Source: Flavobacterium sp. KJJ
GTDB lineage: Bacteria > Bacteroidota > Bacteroidia > Flavobacteriales > Flavobacteriaceae
DNA length: 64,000 bases
Direction of reading: 5' to 3'
Assembly: GCF_000708595.2 (NCBI RefSeq)
Contig: NZ_JARP01000003.1
Span: forward strand, 310,001 to 374,000
Shown here: one piece after another, positions 52,123 to 61,340 of the stretch
Position numbering within the stretch: the stretch's first letter is position 1
Layout: the number at the start of each line of letters is the position of its first letter
Notes under the pieces: generated by a model
What the model was told of the DNA's origin: nothing
Database searches by the model: none
Seen by the model: the letters and a program-made list of their open reading frames with translations, nothing else
Program-made: the position numbers and the translations under genes

Positions 52123-52361
52123 AATTAGATAATTAGTCAATTTGACAATGAGATAATTTTTTTTAGCAAACCCGACAGGTTTCAAAAACCTGTCGGGTTT
52201 GGCTTTTACATGTCTTTATATATTAAACGGACTAAAGTCAAGTTAAAAAACAGAATAAAAACATTTTTTTGCATAGAATTTTAAAATTATCTCATTATCA
52301 AATTGCCACATTTGCTAATTAAGAAAATTATCAAATTGCCACATTTTCTAATTACCTAATT
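52123..52361. repeat. AATTTGACAA-type inverted repeat with extra direct copy
   Basis: Left arm 52123-52157 (aattagtcaatttgacaatg) and right arm 52284-52320 (ttatcaaattgccacatttg) are near reverse complements. A second, partial right copy follows at 52325-52361 (attatcaaattgccacattt). Between the arms lies a terminator-like hairpin (52168-52200). The element fills most of the gap before the ABC-F gene; no coding frame is present. Confidence 0.7.
52168..52200 (+). terminator. Terminator of the GlmU-like gene
   Basis: AAACCCGACAGGTTT and AACCTGTCGGGTTT pair nearly perfectly around a short A loop, with T-rich flanks. The sequence also resembles dispersed palindromes of the genus. Confidence 0.7.
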
Positions 52362-52440
52362 AAAATCTATCTTTGCAGCTTCAAAAAAATACTTGCTTTG
52401 AAATGTAAAAATCTAAGCAGTCTAAAAATCTAAAATCTAA

Positions 52441-54075
52441 ATGATTACAGTTAACGATATTTCGGTTCAGTTTGGTGGAACTACATTATTTAGCGATGTT
52501 TCTTTTGCTATAAATGAAAATGATAAAATTGCCCTTATGGGTAAAAATGGTGCGGGAAAATCTACACTTTTAAAAATAATTGCGGGTCAAAGCAAACCTT
52601 CTACCGGAAGTATCTCAACTCCAAAAGATGCTGTTGTGGCTTATTTGCCTCAGCATTTATTAACCAAAGATGGTTCGACTGTAATGGAAGAAGCATCAAA
52701 AGCATTTGGTGAAATCTTCAAAATGAAAGCCGAAATTGACGAAATCAATGAACAATTAACCGTTCGTACAGATTACGAAAGTGATGCTTATATGAAATTA
52801 ATCGAAAGAGTTTCTGACTTAAGCGAAAAATTCTATGCAATTGAAGAAGTAAATTACGAAGCCGAAGTCGAGAAAATCTTAATTGGTTTAGGTTTTGAGC
52901 GCGAGGATTTTACGCGTCAGACTTCTGAATTTTCTGGAGGATGGAGAATGCGTATTGAACTTGCTAAAATCTTACTGCAAAAACCAGATTTAATTTTATT
53001 GGATGAGCCAACCAACCACATGGATATCGAAAGTATTCAGTGGTTAGAGGAATTTTTGCTGACTTCAGCAAAAGCGGTTGTGGTAATCTCACACGATAGA
53101 GCGTTTGTAGATAATATTACAAACCGTACAATCGAAGTTACAATGGGAAGAATTTACGATTACAAAGCAAAATATTCTCATTATTTAGAACTTAGAAAAG
53201 ATCGTCGTGTACACCAGCAAAAAGCATACGATGAACAACAAAAAATGATTGCTGACAACAGAGCATTTATTGATCGTTTTAAAGGAACTTTTTCTAAAAC
53301 AGATGCGGTTCAGTCTCGTGTAAAAATGCTTGAGAAACTTGTAATTGTACAAGTTGATGAAGTTGATAACTCAGCATTAAAATTAAAATTTCCGCCTGCC
53401 GCACGTTCGGGTCAATATCCTGTTGTGGTTAAAGATCTTTCTAAATCATACGGAGATCATGTTGTTTTTAAAGATGCTAATATCGTGATCGAAAGAGGAC
53501 AAAAAGTTGCTTTCGTTGGTAAAAATGGTGAAGGTAAATCTACGATGATTAAAGCCATTATGAAAGAAATTGGTATTGATGAAGGAAGTGTAGAGATTGG
53601 TCACAATTCTCAAATTGGATATTTTGCTCAAAATCAGGCTTCTTTATTAGATGAAAATGCTACCATTTTTGAAACAATTGACAATATTGCGGTTGGTGAT
53701 GTCAGAACTCAAATTAAAAATATTTTAGGAGCATTTATGTTTCATGGTGATGATATTACCAAAAAAGTAAAAGTGCTTTCAGGTGGAGAAAAAACCCGTT
53801 TGGCAATGATTAAATTATTGCTAGAACCTGTTAATTTGCTGATTCTGGATGAGCCTTCAAATCACCTTGATATGAAAACCAAAGACATTATTAAAGATGC
53901 CTTGCGTGATTTCGACGGAACTTTGATCTTAGTTTCTCACGATCGTGATTTCCTTGACGGATTAGCAACTAAGGTTTTTGAATTTGGAAACAAACGTGTG
54001 AAAGAACATTTTGAAGATGTTGCAGGTTTCCTTGCGCACAAAAAAATGGATTCTATGAGAGAGATCGAAAAGTAA
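52441..54075 (+). CDS. ABC-F family ATPase (Uup/EttA-like)
   Basis: A 544-residue protein with two ABC domains and no TM segments. Domain 1 has Walker A GKNGAGKSTLLK, signature FSGGWRMRIELAK and Walker B LILLDEPTNHMD; domain 2 has GKNGEGKSTMIK, LSGGEKTRLAMIK and LLILDEPSNHLD. Between them is the linker with RRVHQQKAYDEQQKM, the P-site tRNA interacting motif region. ABC-F proteins act on ribosomes to relieve stalls or antibiotics. The length and absence of a C-terminal extension are typical of translation-factor ABC-Fs rather than Uup. Single gene with terminator downstream. Confidence 0.92.
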   Translation: MITVNDISVQFGGTTLFSDVSFAINENDKIALMGKNGAGKSTLLKIIAGQSKPSTGSISTPKDAVVAYLPQHLLTKDGSTVMEEASKAFGEIFKMKAEIDEINEQLTVRTDYESDAYMKLIERVSDLSEKFYAIEEVNYEAEVEKILIGLGFEREDFTRQTSEFSGGWRMRIELAKILLQKPDLILLDEPTNHMDIESIQWLEEFLLTSAKAVVVISHDRAFVDNITNRTIEVTMGRIYDYKAKYSHYLELRKDRRVHQQKAYDEQQKMIADNRAFIDRFKGTFSKTDAVQSRVKMLEKLVIVQVDEVDNSALKLKFPPAARSGQYPVVVKDLSKSYGDHVVFKDANIVIERGQKVAFVGKNGEGKSTMIKAIMKEIGIDEGSVEIGHNSQIGYFAQNQASLLDENATIFETIDNIAVGDVRTQIKNILGAFMFHGDDITKKVKVLSGGEKTRLAMIKLLLEPVNLLILDEPSNHLDMKTKDIIKDALRDFDGTLILVSHDRDFLDGLATKVFEFGNKRVKEHFEDVAGFLAHKKMDSMREIEK

Positions 54076-54093
54076 TTTTTATCTTAAATAACT

Positions 54094-54128
54094 AAAAAGG
54101 CACAAGTTATAATTCTTGTGCCTTTTTT
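54094..54128. terminator. Bidirectional terminator between ABC-F and GNAT genes
   Basis: AAAAAGGCACAAG and CTTGTGCCTTTTT stem with TTATAATT loop; A/T tracts suit both convergent genes. Confidence 0.85.
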
Positions 54129-54146
54129 ATTTTAGATTAGTAAAAA

Positions 54147-54455
54147 TTAAATTCTAATTCCCGGCGGAAGTAATTCTTTGTACTTTGGATTTTTTTTGAT
54201 GAACAGCACAATTTTTGGGTGAATCGGCATTAATCTAAATTTTTTCTCAACAATAATTTCCATTATGCTTTTAAGTAGTGTGTCAATTACAGCTTGATTT
54301 TCAAAACCTTCGGGCACATTAATTTTAGTTAGGAAAATTTTCTTCTCTTGAAATGAATATTCAACAGAAATCAATCCTTCAGGGACTATGGTTTCAAACT
54401 GTCTTGCAAACGTGTTGTCTTTGATCTCCATAGTAGTAGTTTCAATAGGTTCCAT
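54147..54455 (-). CDS. Small GNAT-like N-acetyltransferase (YjdJ type)
   Basis: A 102-residue protein. It has IKDNTFARQFETIVPEGLIS, VEYSFQEKKIFLTKINVPEG and IVEKKFRLMPIHPKIVLFI, the short YjdJ/acetyltransf_CG form of the GNAT fold. The family usually carries RG(L/I)G at the CoA loop; here GFENQAV takes that place, so acetyl-CoA binding may differ. Role unknown. It is convergent with the ABC-F gene across the terminator. No signal peptide. Confidence 0.7.
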   Translation of the reverse strand: MEPIETTTMEIKDNTFARQFETIVPEGLISVEYSFQEKKIFLTKINVPEGFENQAVIDTLLKSIMEIIVEKKFRLMPIHPKIVLFIKKNPKYKELLPPGIRI

Positions 54456-54751
54456 AATTTGTCATGTTTTAGTAGGTTGAACGTATAATATAGATTGAGG
54501 GGCTAAATACTCGCTCTAAAAACTCCTTAAAGAATATCTAAACACGAGTAATTGGTTTTACAAAGTTAATCATTTGATTCTCAATATAAAATTATTTTTT
54601 AAAGATGTATTCTACGGCTGGTAGTGCGGTCTTTTTGTAATTTTATTTGTTTTAATATAGAATTAAGGTGTAAGATTTGCTGTGCCTATTCGTAAATGAA
54701 GTAATTTTAGCTTGAAATTGAAAACTGTAATTAAAATTCCTTTTCTAACAA

Positions 54752-55411
54752 ATGAGTAAAATTCCTGTTTATTTTATGCCTGGTTTGGCAGCAAGTCCAA
54801 CCATTTTTGAAAGAATCAAATTAGATGAAACTATTTTTGAGATGTGTCTGCTGGAATGGGAAATTCCAAAACCTAAGGAATCACTATCTGATTATGCACT
54901 TCGAATCACAAAAAATATAAAACATGAAAATCCTGTTTTAATTGGAGTTTCCTTTGGTGGAATTCTGGTTCAGGAAATGTCAAAACATATTAAGACCCGA
55001 AAAGTAATTATTATTTCGAGTGTGAAAAGCAATGCTGAATTTCCGAGGAGAATGAAAATTGGAAAAACTACAAAAGCCTACAAATTAATTCCGATGAAAT
55101 TAATTTTGAATATCGAAAATCTTGCAAAATATTCTTTTGGACAAAAAATCAACAAACGTATTCAGTTATATGAGAAGTTCCTGGCGGTTCGCGATCTCAA
55201 TTATTTGCAATGGGCAGTAGAATCTGTTATTTTATGGGATAGGAGCCAAATTGACGAAAATGTAATTCATATTCACGGCGATCAGGATGAAGTTTTTCCT
55301 ATAAAGTATATTGATAAGTGTATTGTGGTAAAGGGCGGTACTCATATTATGATTCTGAATAAGTACAAATGGCTGAATAAGAATTTGCCTTCTATTATAT
55401 TGGAGGATTAA
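54752..55411 (+). CDS. Alpha/beta hydrolase
   Basis: A 219-residue hydrolase: IPVYFMPGLAASPTIFERIK for the first strand and oxyanion region, PVLIGVSFGGILVQEMSKHI for the nucleophile elbow (GVSFGG, Ser in GxSxG), VIHIHGDQDEVFPIKYI for the Asp region, and KGGTHIMILNKYKW for the His. There is no signal peptide, so cytoplasmic. Substrate not evident. It lies 6 nt before a lipoprotein gene and is probably co-transcribed with it. Confidence 0.85.
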   Translation: MSKIPVYFMPGLAASPTIFERIKLDETIFEMCLLEWEIPKPKESLSDYALRITKNIKHENPVLIGVSFGGILVQEMSKHIKTRKVIIISSVKSNAEFPRRMKIGKTTKAYKLIPMKLILNIENLAKYSFGQKINKRIQLYEKFLAVRDLNYLQWAVESVILWDRSQIDENVIHIHGDQDEVFPIKYIDKCIVVKGGTHIMILNKYKWLNKNLPSIILED

Positions 55412-55417
55412 AATAAT

Positions 55418-55918
55418 ATGAGAAACTTGACTATAGCTCTGATTCTAATCTTAACAGGATGTAATAAGCCTCCTAAAAAGGATTTTGATTTTACTTTTTT
55501 TAAATGGAATATTCATGAATCCTATTATTTAAAATTTAATTCTTCAGACACTCTTTATTATATAAATAGTTATGGTTTTAAAGAAGAGACATTTTTTACA
55601 ATCCTAAATAAAGAAGAAAAAGAAAATATTCAAAATATATTGGATACCATAACTTTTCCAAAGAATGATTCCTATGATAGTTTGGTTGATGATGGAGAAA
55701 CTAACGCTTTTATTTTAAAGAATAAAAATCAAGAGAAGAAGCTTAAAATTCATGGGCATAATGGACCTAATCGATTTTGGCTTTTTGGAAAATCGTTGGA
55801 AAAGATTAAAATTGATCATGAATTTACTAAAACAAATAAAAAAATTGACTTAAGTAAAATCAATAAAATGGTTTTAATGCCAATACCACCAACGTTTATT
55901 GTTGATACTTTAAAATAA
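55418..55918 (+). CDS. Hypothetical lipoprotein
   Basis: A 166-residue protein with a short lipoprotein signal (MRNLTIALILILTGCNKPPK, lipobox LTGC). The mature part is Lys/Asn-rich with YYLKFNSSDTLYYINSYGFK and KEEKENIQNILDTITFPKND. It resembles small Bacteroidota lipoproteins of the DUF6438 type, but this is a weak impression. It starts 6 nt after the hydrolase stop, which suggests coupling. Function unknown. Confidence 0.65.
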   Translation: MRNLTIALILILTGCNKPPKKDFDFTFFKWNIHESYYLKFNSSDTLYYINSYGFKEETFFTILNKEEKENIQNILDTITFPKNDSYDSLVDDGETNAFILKNKNQEKKLKIHGHNGPNRFWLFGKSLEKIKIDHEFTKTNKKIDLSKINKMVLMPIPPTFIVDTLK

Positions 55919-55955
55919 AAAAATCCCAAACTCTTTTTTAGAATTTGGGATTTAA
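55919..55955. terminator. Bidirectional terminator
   Basis: AAATCCCAAACTC/GAATTTGGGATTT stem around a TTTTTTA loop between the lipoprotein and the DUF2892/TPR gene. Confidence 0.75.
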
Positions 55956-55974
55956 ATAGTATGATTTGAAAAAA

Positions 55975-56490
55975 TTAGATTTTCTTCATTTGATCTTTCA
56001 TCATCGTGATTTGCTCTTTCAGCATGCCTTGTTTGTCTAATTTCTTCGCTTCGTTCAATAAATTAGTAGCTTCAAGTTTTCTTCTGCGTGACATTGCAAC
56101 TCCAGCAAGGTTTAATTTAGCAACTGCTAAATCCATATCCATTGATAGTCCAAGTTCGATTGCTTTTTTAAAATGTTTCTCAGCTTGGTTGATATTTGTT
56201 TGCGATAACATAATTCCGTGTAGGTAATTAAAGTATCCTTGTTGTTTTCTTACTAAGGCCGTTTCAGGATTTTTAATGTATGCCAGCCATTTTTTAGCAC
56301 CTTCGAAGTCTTGTTTTCTTAATTTAAGGAAAGCTAAAAGGATAAATTCATTTTTAAAGTAAAGAAAAATTGGAATTGCAGTCAGTAATATAAGGAAAAT
56401 ACCATTCCCGATATTACTCTCTGTAAATTGATAAATGCCTGCAACTACAAGAAGTCCGGCCAAAATAAGTTTAATATTTTTATGAAACAT
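55975..56490 (-). CDS. DUF2892/TPR membrane protein
   Basis: A 171-residue protein. Two TM helices are at ~7-25 (KLILAGLLVVAGIYQF) and ~30-46 (GIFLILLTAIPIFLYF), similar to DUF2892. They are followed by a cytoplasmic helix-turn-helix solenoid typical of TPR (RKQDFEGAKKWLAYIKNPET, NQAEKHFKKAIELGLSMDMD, AKLNLAGVAMSRRRKLEATN). The combination may be a scaffold for envelope proteins; no specific partner is known. Divergent from rpmH with a spacer that includes the rpmH promoter. Confidence 0.75.
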   Translation of the reverse strand: MFHKNIKLILAGLLVVAGIYQFTESNIGNGIFLILLTAIPIFLYFKNEFILLAFLKLRKQDFEGAKKWLAYIKNPETALVRKQQGYFNYLHGIMLSQTNINQAEKHFKKAIELGLSMDMDLAVAKLNLAGVAMSRRRKLEATNLLNEAKKLDKQGMLKEQITMMKDQMKKI

Positions 56491-56554
56491 AATAGATGTA
56501 TATTTGTGATTGCAAATATAGTAAAATGAATTAAAAATATTTTTATTAAAGTAC

Positions 56555-56584
56555 TTGCCAGAAAAAAAAGTCTTTGTATATTTG
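56555..56584 (+). promoter_or_regulatory. rpmH promoter
   Basis: TTG (56555-56557) and TATATTTG (56577-56584) are separated by exactly 19 nt, the textbook Bacteroidota promoter. The leader would be about 65 nt. Confidence 0.8.
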
Positions 56585-56656
56585 CACTCGGTTTTAGAAT
56601 AACGATATTCAAAAACAGAAAAGAGATATTAGATACCATTTTAAAGATACAAAGCA

Positions 56657-56818
56657 ATGAGCAAAAGAACATTTCAACCATCGAAAAGAAAAAGAAGAAA
56701 TAAGCACGGATTTATGGACAGAATGGCTTCTGCGAATGGAAGAAAAGTTCTAGCGCGTAGAAGAGCAAAAGGAAGACATAAATTAACTGTTTCTAGCGAG
56801 CCTAGACACAAAAAATAA
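56657..56818 (+). CDS. rpmH: 50S ribosomal protein L34
   Basis: A 53-residue frame: [20 protein letters not shown], then [20 protein letters not shown] and [13 protein letters not shown]. This is L34, whose basic N-terminus threads into the 23S rRNA core. It is shorter than 60 codons, so it is easily missed. It has a consensus promoter and a terminator. In many bacteria rpmH lies next to rnpA at the origin; here it is followed by carB instead. Confidence 0.97.
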
Positions 56819-56838
56819 TGTTTGTATAAACATAAATA

Positions 56839-56870
56839 AGGCGTTACTTTTTTTAGTATCGCCTTTTTTT
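56839..56870 (+). terminator. rpmH terminator
   Basis: AGGCGTTAC and GTATCGCCT pair with one mismatch, followed by T7. Confidence 0.75.
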
Positions 56871-56962
56871 ATACCTTGTCGGTAAAAAATTCTCAACATT
56901 CTAGTTTAGAATACACTAGAATGTTTTTTAAAGCACTTATATAACTACACAATACAAATAAA

Positions 56963-59818
56963 ATGCCTAAAGACACATCAATAAAATCAGTTTTAATAAT
57001 AGGTTCAGGACCTATTGTTATTGGTCAAGCTTGCGAATTCGATTATGCAGGATCTCAATCTGCACGCTCGATTCGTGAAGAAGGAATTGAAGTTATTTTG
57101 ATAAACTCAAATCCAGCAACTATTATGACCGACCCAACTATGGCCGATCATGTATATTTGAAACCATTAACTACAAAATCGATTATTGAAATTCTAAAAG
57201 CGCATCCACAAATTGATGCTGTTTTGCCTACAATGGGAGGACAGACAGCTTTGAACTTGTGCTTGGAAGCTGAAGAAAAAGGAATATGGCAAGATTTTGG
57301 AGTAAAATTAATTGGAGTTGATGTAAACGCAATTAATATTACCGAAGACAGAGAGCAGTTTAAACAGCTTTTAGAAAGAATAAATGTGCCAACTGCACCG
57401 GCAAAAACAGCTACTTCTTACTTAGAAGGAAAAGAAATTGCTCAAGAATTTGGTTTCCCGCTTGTAATTCGTCCTTCATTTACACTTGGAGGAACTGGAG
57501 CAGCAATTGTTTACAAAAAAGAAGATTTTGATGAGCTTTTAACCCGCGGACTTGAAGCTTCTCCAATTCACGAAGTTTTAATTGATAAAGCTTTGATGGG
57601 ATGGAAAGAGTACGAGTTAGAACTTTTAAGAGATAAAAATGATAATGTTGTGATCATCTGTTCGATCGAAAATATGGATCCAATGGGAATTCATACCGGA
57701 GATTCGATCACAGTTGCGCCTGCAATGACATTATCTGATTCAACTTTCCAAAAATTACGTGACTACGCCATCTTGATGATGCGCAGTATCGGAAATTTTG
57801 CGGGAGGATGTAACGTACAATTCGCAGTTTCGCCAGACGAAAAAGAAGATATCGTAGCGATCGAGATTAATCCTCGTGTATCTCGTTCATCTGCTTTAGC
57901 ATCAAAAGCAACGGGTTATCCAATTGCTAAAATTGCTTCTAAACTGGCTTTAGGATACAATCTTGATGAATTGCAAAACCAAATTACAAAATCGACTTCG
58001 GCTCTTTTTGAACCGACTTTGGATTATGTGATTGTGAAAATACCACGTTGGAACTTCGATAAATTTGAAGGTGCTGACAGAACTTTAGGACTTCAAATGA
58101 AATCTGTTGGTGAAGTAATGGGAATTGGACGTTCGTTCCAAGAAGCTTTACATAAAGCAACTCAATCTTTAGAAATTAAAAGAAACGGTTTAGGAGCTGA
58201 CGGAAAAGGATATAAAAACTACGAACAAATTATCGAGAAACTAACTTTTGCAAGTTGGGATCGTGTTTTTGTAATTTATGATGCAATTGCAATGGGAATT
58301 CCGTTGAGCCGTATTCATGAAATTACAAAAATTGATATGTGGTTCTTAAAACAATACGAAGAACTTTATACTTTAGAGAAAGAAATTTCGAACTATAAAA
58401 TATCTAATCTTCCAAAAGAACTTTTGCTTGAAGCGAAACAAAAAGGTTTTGCCGACAGACAAATTGCTCACATGATGAATTGTTTAGAAAGTGAAGTACA
58501 CACTTTACGTATGGATCAAAATATCAATCGTGTGTTTAAATTGGTTGACACTTGTGCTGCGGAGTTTAAAGCAAAAACGCCTTATTACTACTCCACTTTT
58601 GAAGCTGAAATCGAAAAAGCAAACGGCGAACGTTATGTAGATAACGAAAGCATTGTAACAGATAAAAAGAAAATTATTGTTCTAGGTTCTGGACCAAACA
58701 GAATTGGACAAGGAATTGAATTCGATTATTCTTGTGTACACGGAGTTTTGGCAGCAAAAGAATGTGGCTACGAAACGATCATGATCAACTGTAACCCTGA
58801 AACGGTTTCGACAGATTTTGATACAGCTGATAAATTATACTTCGAACCGGTTTTCTGGGAGCATATTTACGACATCATTCAGCATGAAAAACCAGAAGGT
58901 GTTATTGTACAGTTAGGTGGACAAACAGCTTTGAAGTTAGCTGAAAAATTATCTAAATACGGAGTAAAAATCATCGGAACTAGTTTTGATGCACTGGATT
59001 TGGCAGAAGACAGAGGTCGTTTCTCTGATTTATTGAGAGAACTTCATATTCCTTTCCCACAATTCGGAATTGCTGAAACCGCTGATGAAGCTTCTGCACT
59101 TGCAGATACTTTAGATTTTCCATTACTGATTCGTCCTTCTTATGTATTAGGAGGTCAGGGAATGAAAATTGTAATCAACAAAAAAGAATTGGAAGAACAC
59201 GTTATCAATTTATTGAAAACGATTCCAGGAAATAAATTGCTTTTAGATCATTATTTAGCCGGAGCAATCGAAGCAGAAGCAGATGCCATTTGTGATGCTG
59301 ATGGTAATGTTTACATCATCGGGATTATGGAGCATATCGAACCTTGCGGTGTTCACTCTGGAGATAGCAACGCTACTTTGCCTCCTTTTAACTTAGGAGA
59401 ATTTGTAATGCAGCAGATAAAAGATCATACTTATAAAATTGCAAGAGCGCTGAAAACAGTTGGTTTAATCAACATTCAGTTTGCGATAAAAGATGATACA
59501 GTTTATATTATCGAGGCAAACCCTAGAGCTTCTAGAACGGTACCGTTTATTGCAAAAGCTTACGGAGAGCCTTATGTAAATTATGCAACGAAAGTAATGT
59601 TAGGTCACAATAAAGTAACGGATTTTGATTTTAACCCGCAATTGAAAGGTTATGCGATTAAACAACCCGTTTTCTCTTTCAGCAAATTCCATAATGTAAA
59701 TAAAGCATTAGGACCAGAAATGAAATCGACAGGAGAAAGCATCTTGTTTATTGATGATTTAAAAGACGATCAATTCTACGAATTGTACTCTAGAAGAAAA
59801 ATGTATTTGAGTAAATAA
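56963..59818 (+). CDS. carB: Carbamoyl phosphate synthase, large subunit
   Basis: A 951-residue ATP-grasp enzyme making carbamoyl phosphate from bicarbonate, glutamine-derived ammonia and two ATP, for arginine and pyrimidines. Two halves repeat: VLIIGSGPIVIGQACEFDYA with PLVIRPSFTLGGTGAAIVYK, then VLGSGPNRIGQGIEFDYSCV with PLLIRPSYVLGGQGMKIVIN. The typical enzyme has about 1070 residues with a C-terminal MGS-like allosteric domain of ~130 residues. This copy ends shortly after the second ATP-grasp domain, so the regulatory domain is absent or very short, a form I recall in Bacteroidota. The small subunit carA is not in view. Confidence 0.95.
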   Translation: MPKDTSIKSVLIIGSGPIVIGQACEFDYAGSQSARSIREEGIEVILINSNPATIMTDPTMADHVYLKPLTTKSIIEILKAHPQIDAVLPTMGGQTALNLCLEAEEKGIWQDFGVKLIGVDVNAINITEDREQFKQLLERINVPTAPAKTATSYLEGKEIAQEFGFPLVIRPSFTLGGTGAAIVYKKEDFDELLTRGLEASPIHEVLIDKALMGWKEYELELLRDKNDNVVIICSIENMDPMGIHTGDSITVAPAMTLSDSTFQKLRDYAILMMRSIGNFAGGCNVQFAVSPDEKEDIVAIEINPRVSRSSALASKATGYPIAKIASKLALGYNLDELQNQITKSTSALFEPTLDYVIVKIPRWNFDKFEGADRTLGLQMKSVGEVMGIGRSFQEALHKATQSLEIKRNGLGADGKGYKNYEQIIEKLTFASWDRVFVIYDAIAMGIPLSRIHEITKIDMWFLKQYEELYTLEKEISNYKISNLPKELLLEAKQKGFADRQIAHMMNCLESEVHTLRMDQNINRVFKLVDTCAAEFKAKTPYYYSTFEAEIEKANGERYVDNESIVTDKKKIIVLGSGPNRIGQGIEFDYSCVHGVLAAKECGYETIMINCNPETVSTDFDTADKLYFEPVFWEHIYDIIQHEKPEGVIVQLGGQTALKLAEKLSKYGVKIIGTSFDALDLAEDRGRFSDLLRELHIPFPQFGIAETADEASALADTLDFPLLIRPSYVLGGQGMKIVINKKELEEHVINLLKTIPGNKLLLDHYLAGAIEAEADAICDADGNVYIIGIMEHIEPCGVHSGDSNATLPPFNLGEFVMQQIKDHTYKIARALKTVGLINIQFAIKDDTVYIIEANPRASRTVPFIAKAYGEPYVNYATKVMLGHNKVTDFDFNPQLKGYAIKQPVFSFSKFHNVNKALGPEMKSTGESILFIDDLKDDQFYELYSRRKMYLSK

Positions 59819-59840
59819 TCTCAAATTCTAATATAAAAAA

Positions 59841-59866
59841 AAGCTCCAATTAATTGGAGCTTTTTT
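59841..59866 (+). terminator. carB terminator
   Basis: AAGCTCCAAT-TA-ATTGGAGCTT: a perfect palindrome of 22 nt with a T tail. Confidence 0.8.
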
Positions 59867-59919
59867 AGTTTAATCAATTTGGAAGTTATTCTTGTTTATT
59901 ATAATTTTAATGTATTAAT

Positions 59920-60594
59920 TTATTTGTATTTAGAAAAAATTCCTGAATCAGTAGCTGTCCACAAACAGCATTTTTGTCCGCTTGCTTTTAGGCCGCTGTT
60001 TGCCCAGCTATTACAAGTATGAAATAAACTGTAACTTCCATTCGCTTCATAAAAAGCATCTGTTTTTCCGTAGACGGCATCTGTTTTTATGTTTAAAAAA
60101 TTACCTGAAGCATCTTTTTGAAAACTGTCATTTATGTATTGTATCAGACGATTGTACTGGTCCTTGCTGATCATCATTTTTTTGCAGTCTTCGCCTTCTC
60201 TTAAACTTTTGTAGTAAGTCGCATGAATCGCTGTTGTGCTTAAACCAGACGCGGCTTTAAAAGCAACCGAAGCTTTTAAGTCAGACCATTCAGGAGTTTC
60301 TAAGTAAAAACCTTTATCGCCCCAGCCCATTGCAATATATTTATAAGTAGAATCGGCTGTTTTTGTGTTTTCGAATCTTACTTTCTGGCTCCAGTCAATT
60401 TGGTCGTTTTTAGTTGGCATTACAATATCGGTATGAACGCCATTTGTTAGAATGTATAGTTCAATTTCAGGTTTGGTATTGGGTTCTTGATCGATTGTGA
60501 TTTTAGAAAGGGAGAATGCTGCAACTAGGTAAATTAAAATAAATCCAATGAAAATTAGAACTATTTTAAGCGCAATTTTTAATGCTTTTTTCAA
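59920..60594 (-). CDS. TIGR02117/DUF2459 membrane-anchored protein
   Basis: A 224-residue protein with an N-terminal TM anchor (LKIVLIFIGFILIYLVAAFS). The periplasmic domain has YILTNGVHTDIVMPTKND, MGWGDKGFYLETPEWSDLKA and SLFHTCNSWANSGLKASGQK, with Cys in TCNSW, the DUF2459/TIGR02117 signature. The Cys/His pattern hints at a papain-like (NlpC/P60-type) fold, an inference. Function unknown, widely found in Proteobacteria and Bacteroidota. Monocistronic. Confidence 0.9.
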   Translation of the reverse strand: MKKALKIALKIVLIFIGFILIYLVAAFSLSKITIDQEPNTKPEIELYILTNGVHTDIVMPTKNDQIDWSQKVRFENTKTADSTYKYIAMGWGDKGFYLETPEWSDLKASVAFKAASGLSTTAIHATYYKSLREGEDCKKMMISKDQYNRLIQYINDSFQKDASGNFLNIKTDAVYGKTDAFYEANGSYSLFHTCNSWANSGLKASGQKCCLWTATDSGIFSKYK

Positions 60595-60751
60595 TGATTG
60601 TAATTTTAGGTTTTCGGGTTAATAGCGTATCAAATTTTAAATTTCAATAAAAAAGTTTATTTGATTCTTTACAAATATAATTAAATTCGGTTCAGATCAA
60701 AATAATATAAATATCTATTATTCAGTAAAATCTTTCAAATGATTATAAGAA

Positions 60752-60784
60752 AAAAAGCCCCAAATATTGGGGCTTTTTCTTTTT
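60752..60784. terminator. Terminator of the sigma/DUF4252 operon
   Basis: AAAAAGCCCC and GGGGCTTTTT stem with AAATATT loop. It lies downstream of the last minus-strand gene (60803). Confidence 0.85.
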
Positions 60785-60802
60785 AAAGTAAGCAAAGATG
60801 TA

Positions 60803-61339
60803 TTATTTAACCAATTGCTGCAATGGCTTTAATTGTTCCATGTCTATTTTAGATTGCTTTAAAACAGTCATTAAAGTCATAATGTTGTTGGGATTCATGT
60901 TTTTGCCTAAAACGCGAACAACTGCAAAACCGTTTTCTTTTCTGTTGGCAAAAACTACAAACTCTTCGATGTTTTCATCAGTGCCAACATAACTTATCGA
61001 GGCGCCGTCTTTTCCAGAACCAACTTTCATTAATTCCTGATACTTTGGATCTTTTAATATTGCTTTGACTTTTGCGCGTTCTGTTTCAAATTGAGCCTGA
61101 TTTTTATCGTTTGCTTTAAAAGCCAGAATGTTAATTTTGTCAAATGATTTCAATGCTTCATTTTGCTCTGCTGACAGTTTTGCTTTATCTAAATTTAAAA
61201 TATCAGACGAAACATCAAGTGCAATAAAATCCTTTTTTTCTGTATTTTCTACAAAATACTTTTGCAATGAAGGTTCAGAATTACAACTAACTAAAGTTAG
61301 TAGTACTATAATGGCTGAGGTAAAAACGTTTGCTTTCAT
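60803..61339 (-). CDS. DUF4252 lipoprotein
   Basis: A 178-residue protein with lipobox LVSC (Cys19 in SAIIVLLTLVSCNSEP). The mature part follows the DUF4252 pattern: FIALDVSSDILNLDKAKLSA, KINILAFKANDKNQAQFETE, KDGASISYVGTDENIEEFVV and FAVVRVLGKNMNPNNIMTLM. It is a tandem paralogue of the next upstream gene (61341), 1 nt apart. DUF4252 proteins are common behind ECF sigma genes in Flavobacteriia; function unknown. Membrane-anchored. Confidence 0.88.
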   Translation of the reverse strand: MKANVFTSAIIVLLTLVSCNSEPSLQKYFVENTEKKDFIALDVSSDILNLDKAKLSAEQNEALKSFDKINILAFKANDKNQAQFETERAKVKAILKDPKYQELMKVGSGKDGASISYVGTDENIEEFVVFANRKENGFAVVRVLGKNMNPNNIMTLMTVLKQSKIDMEQLKPLQQLVK

Positions 61340-61340
61340 G

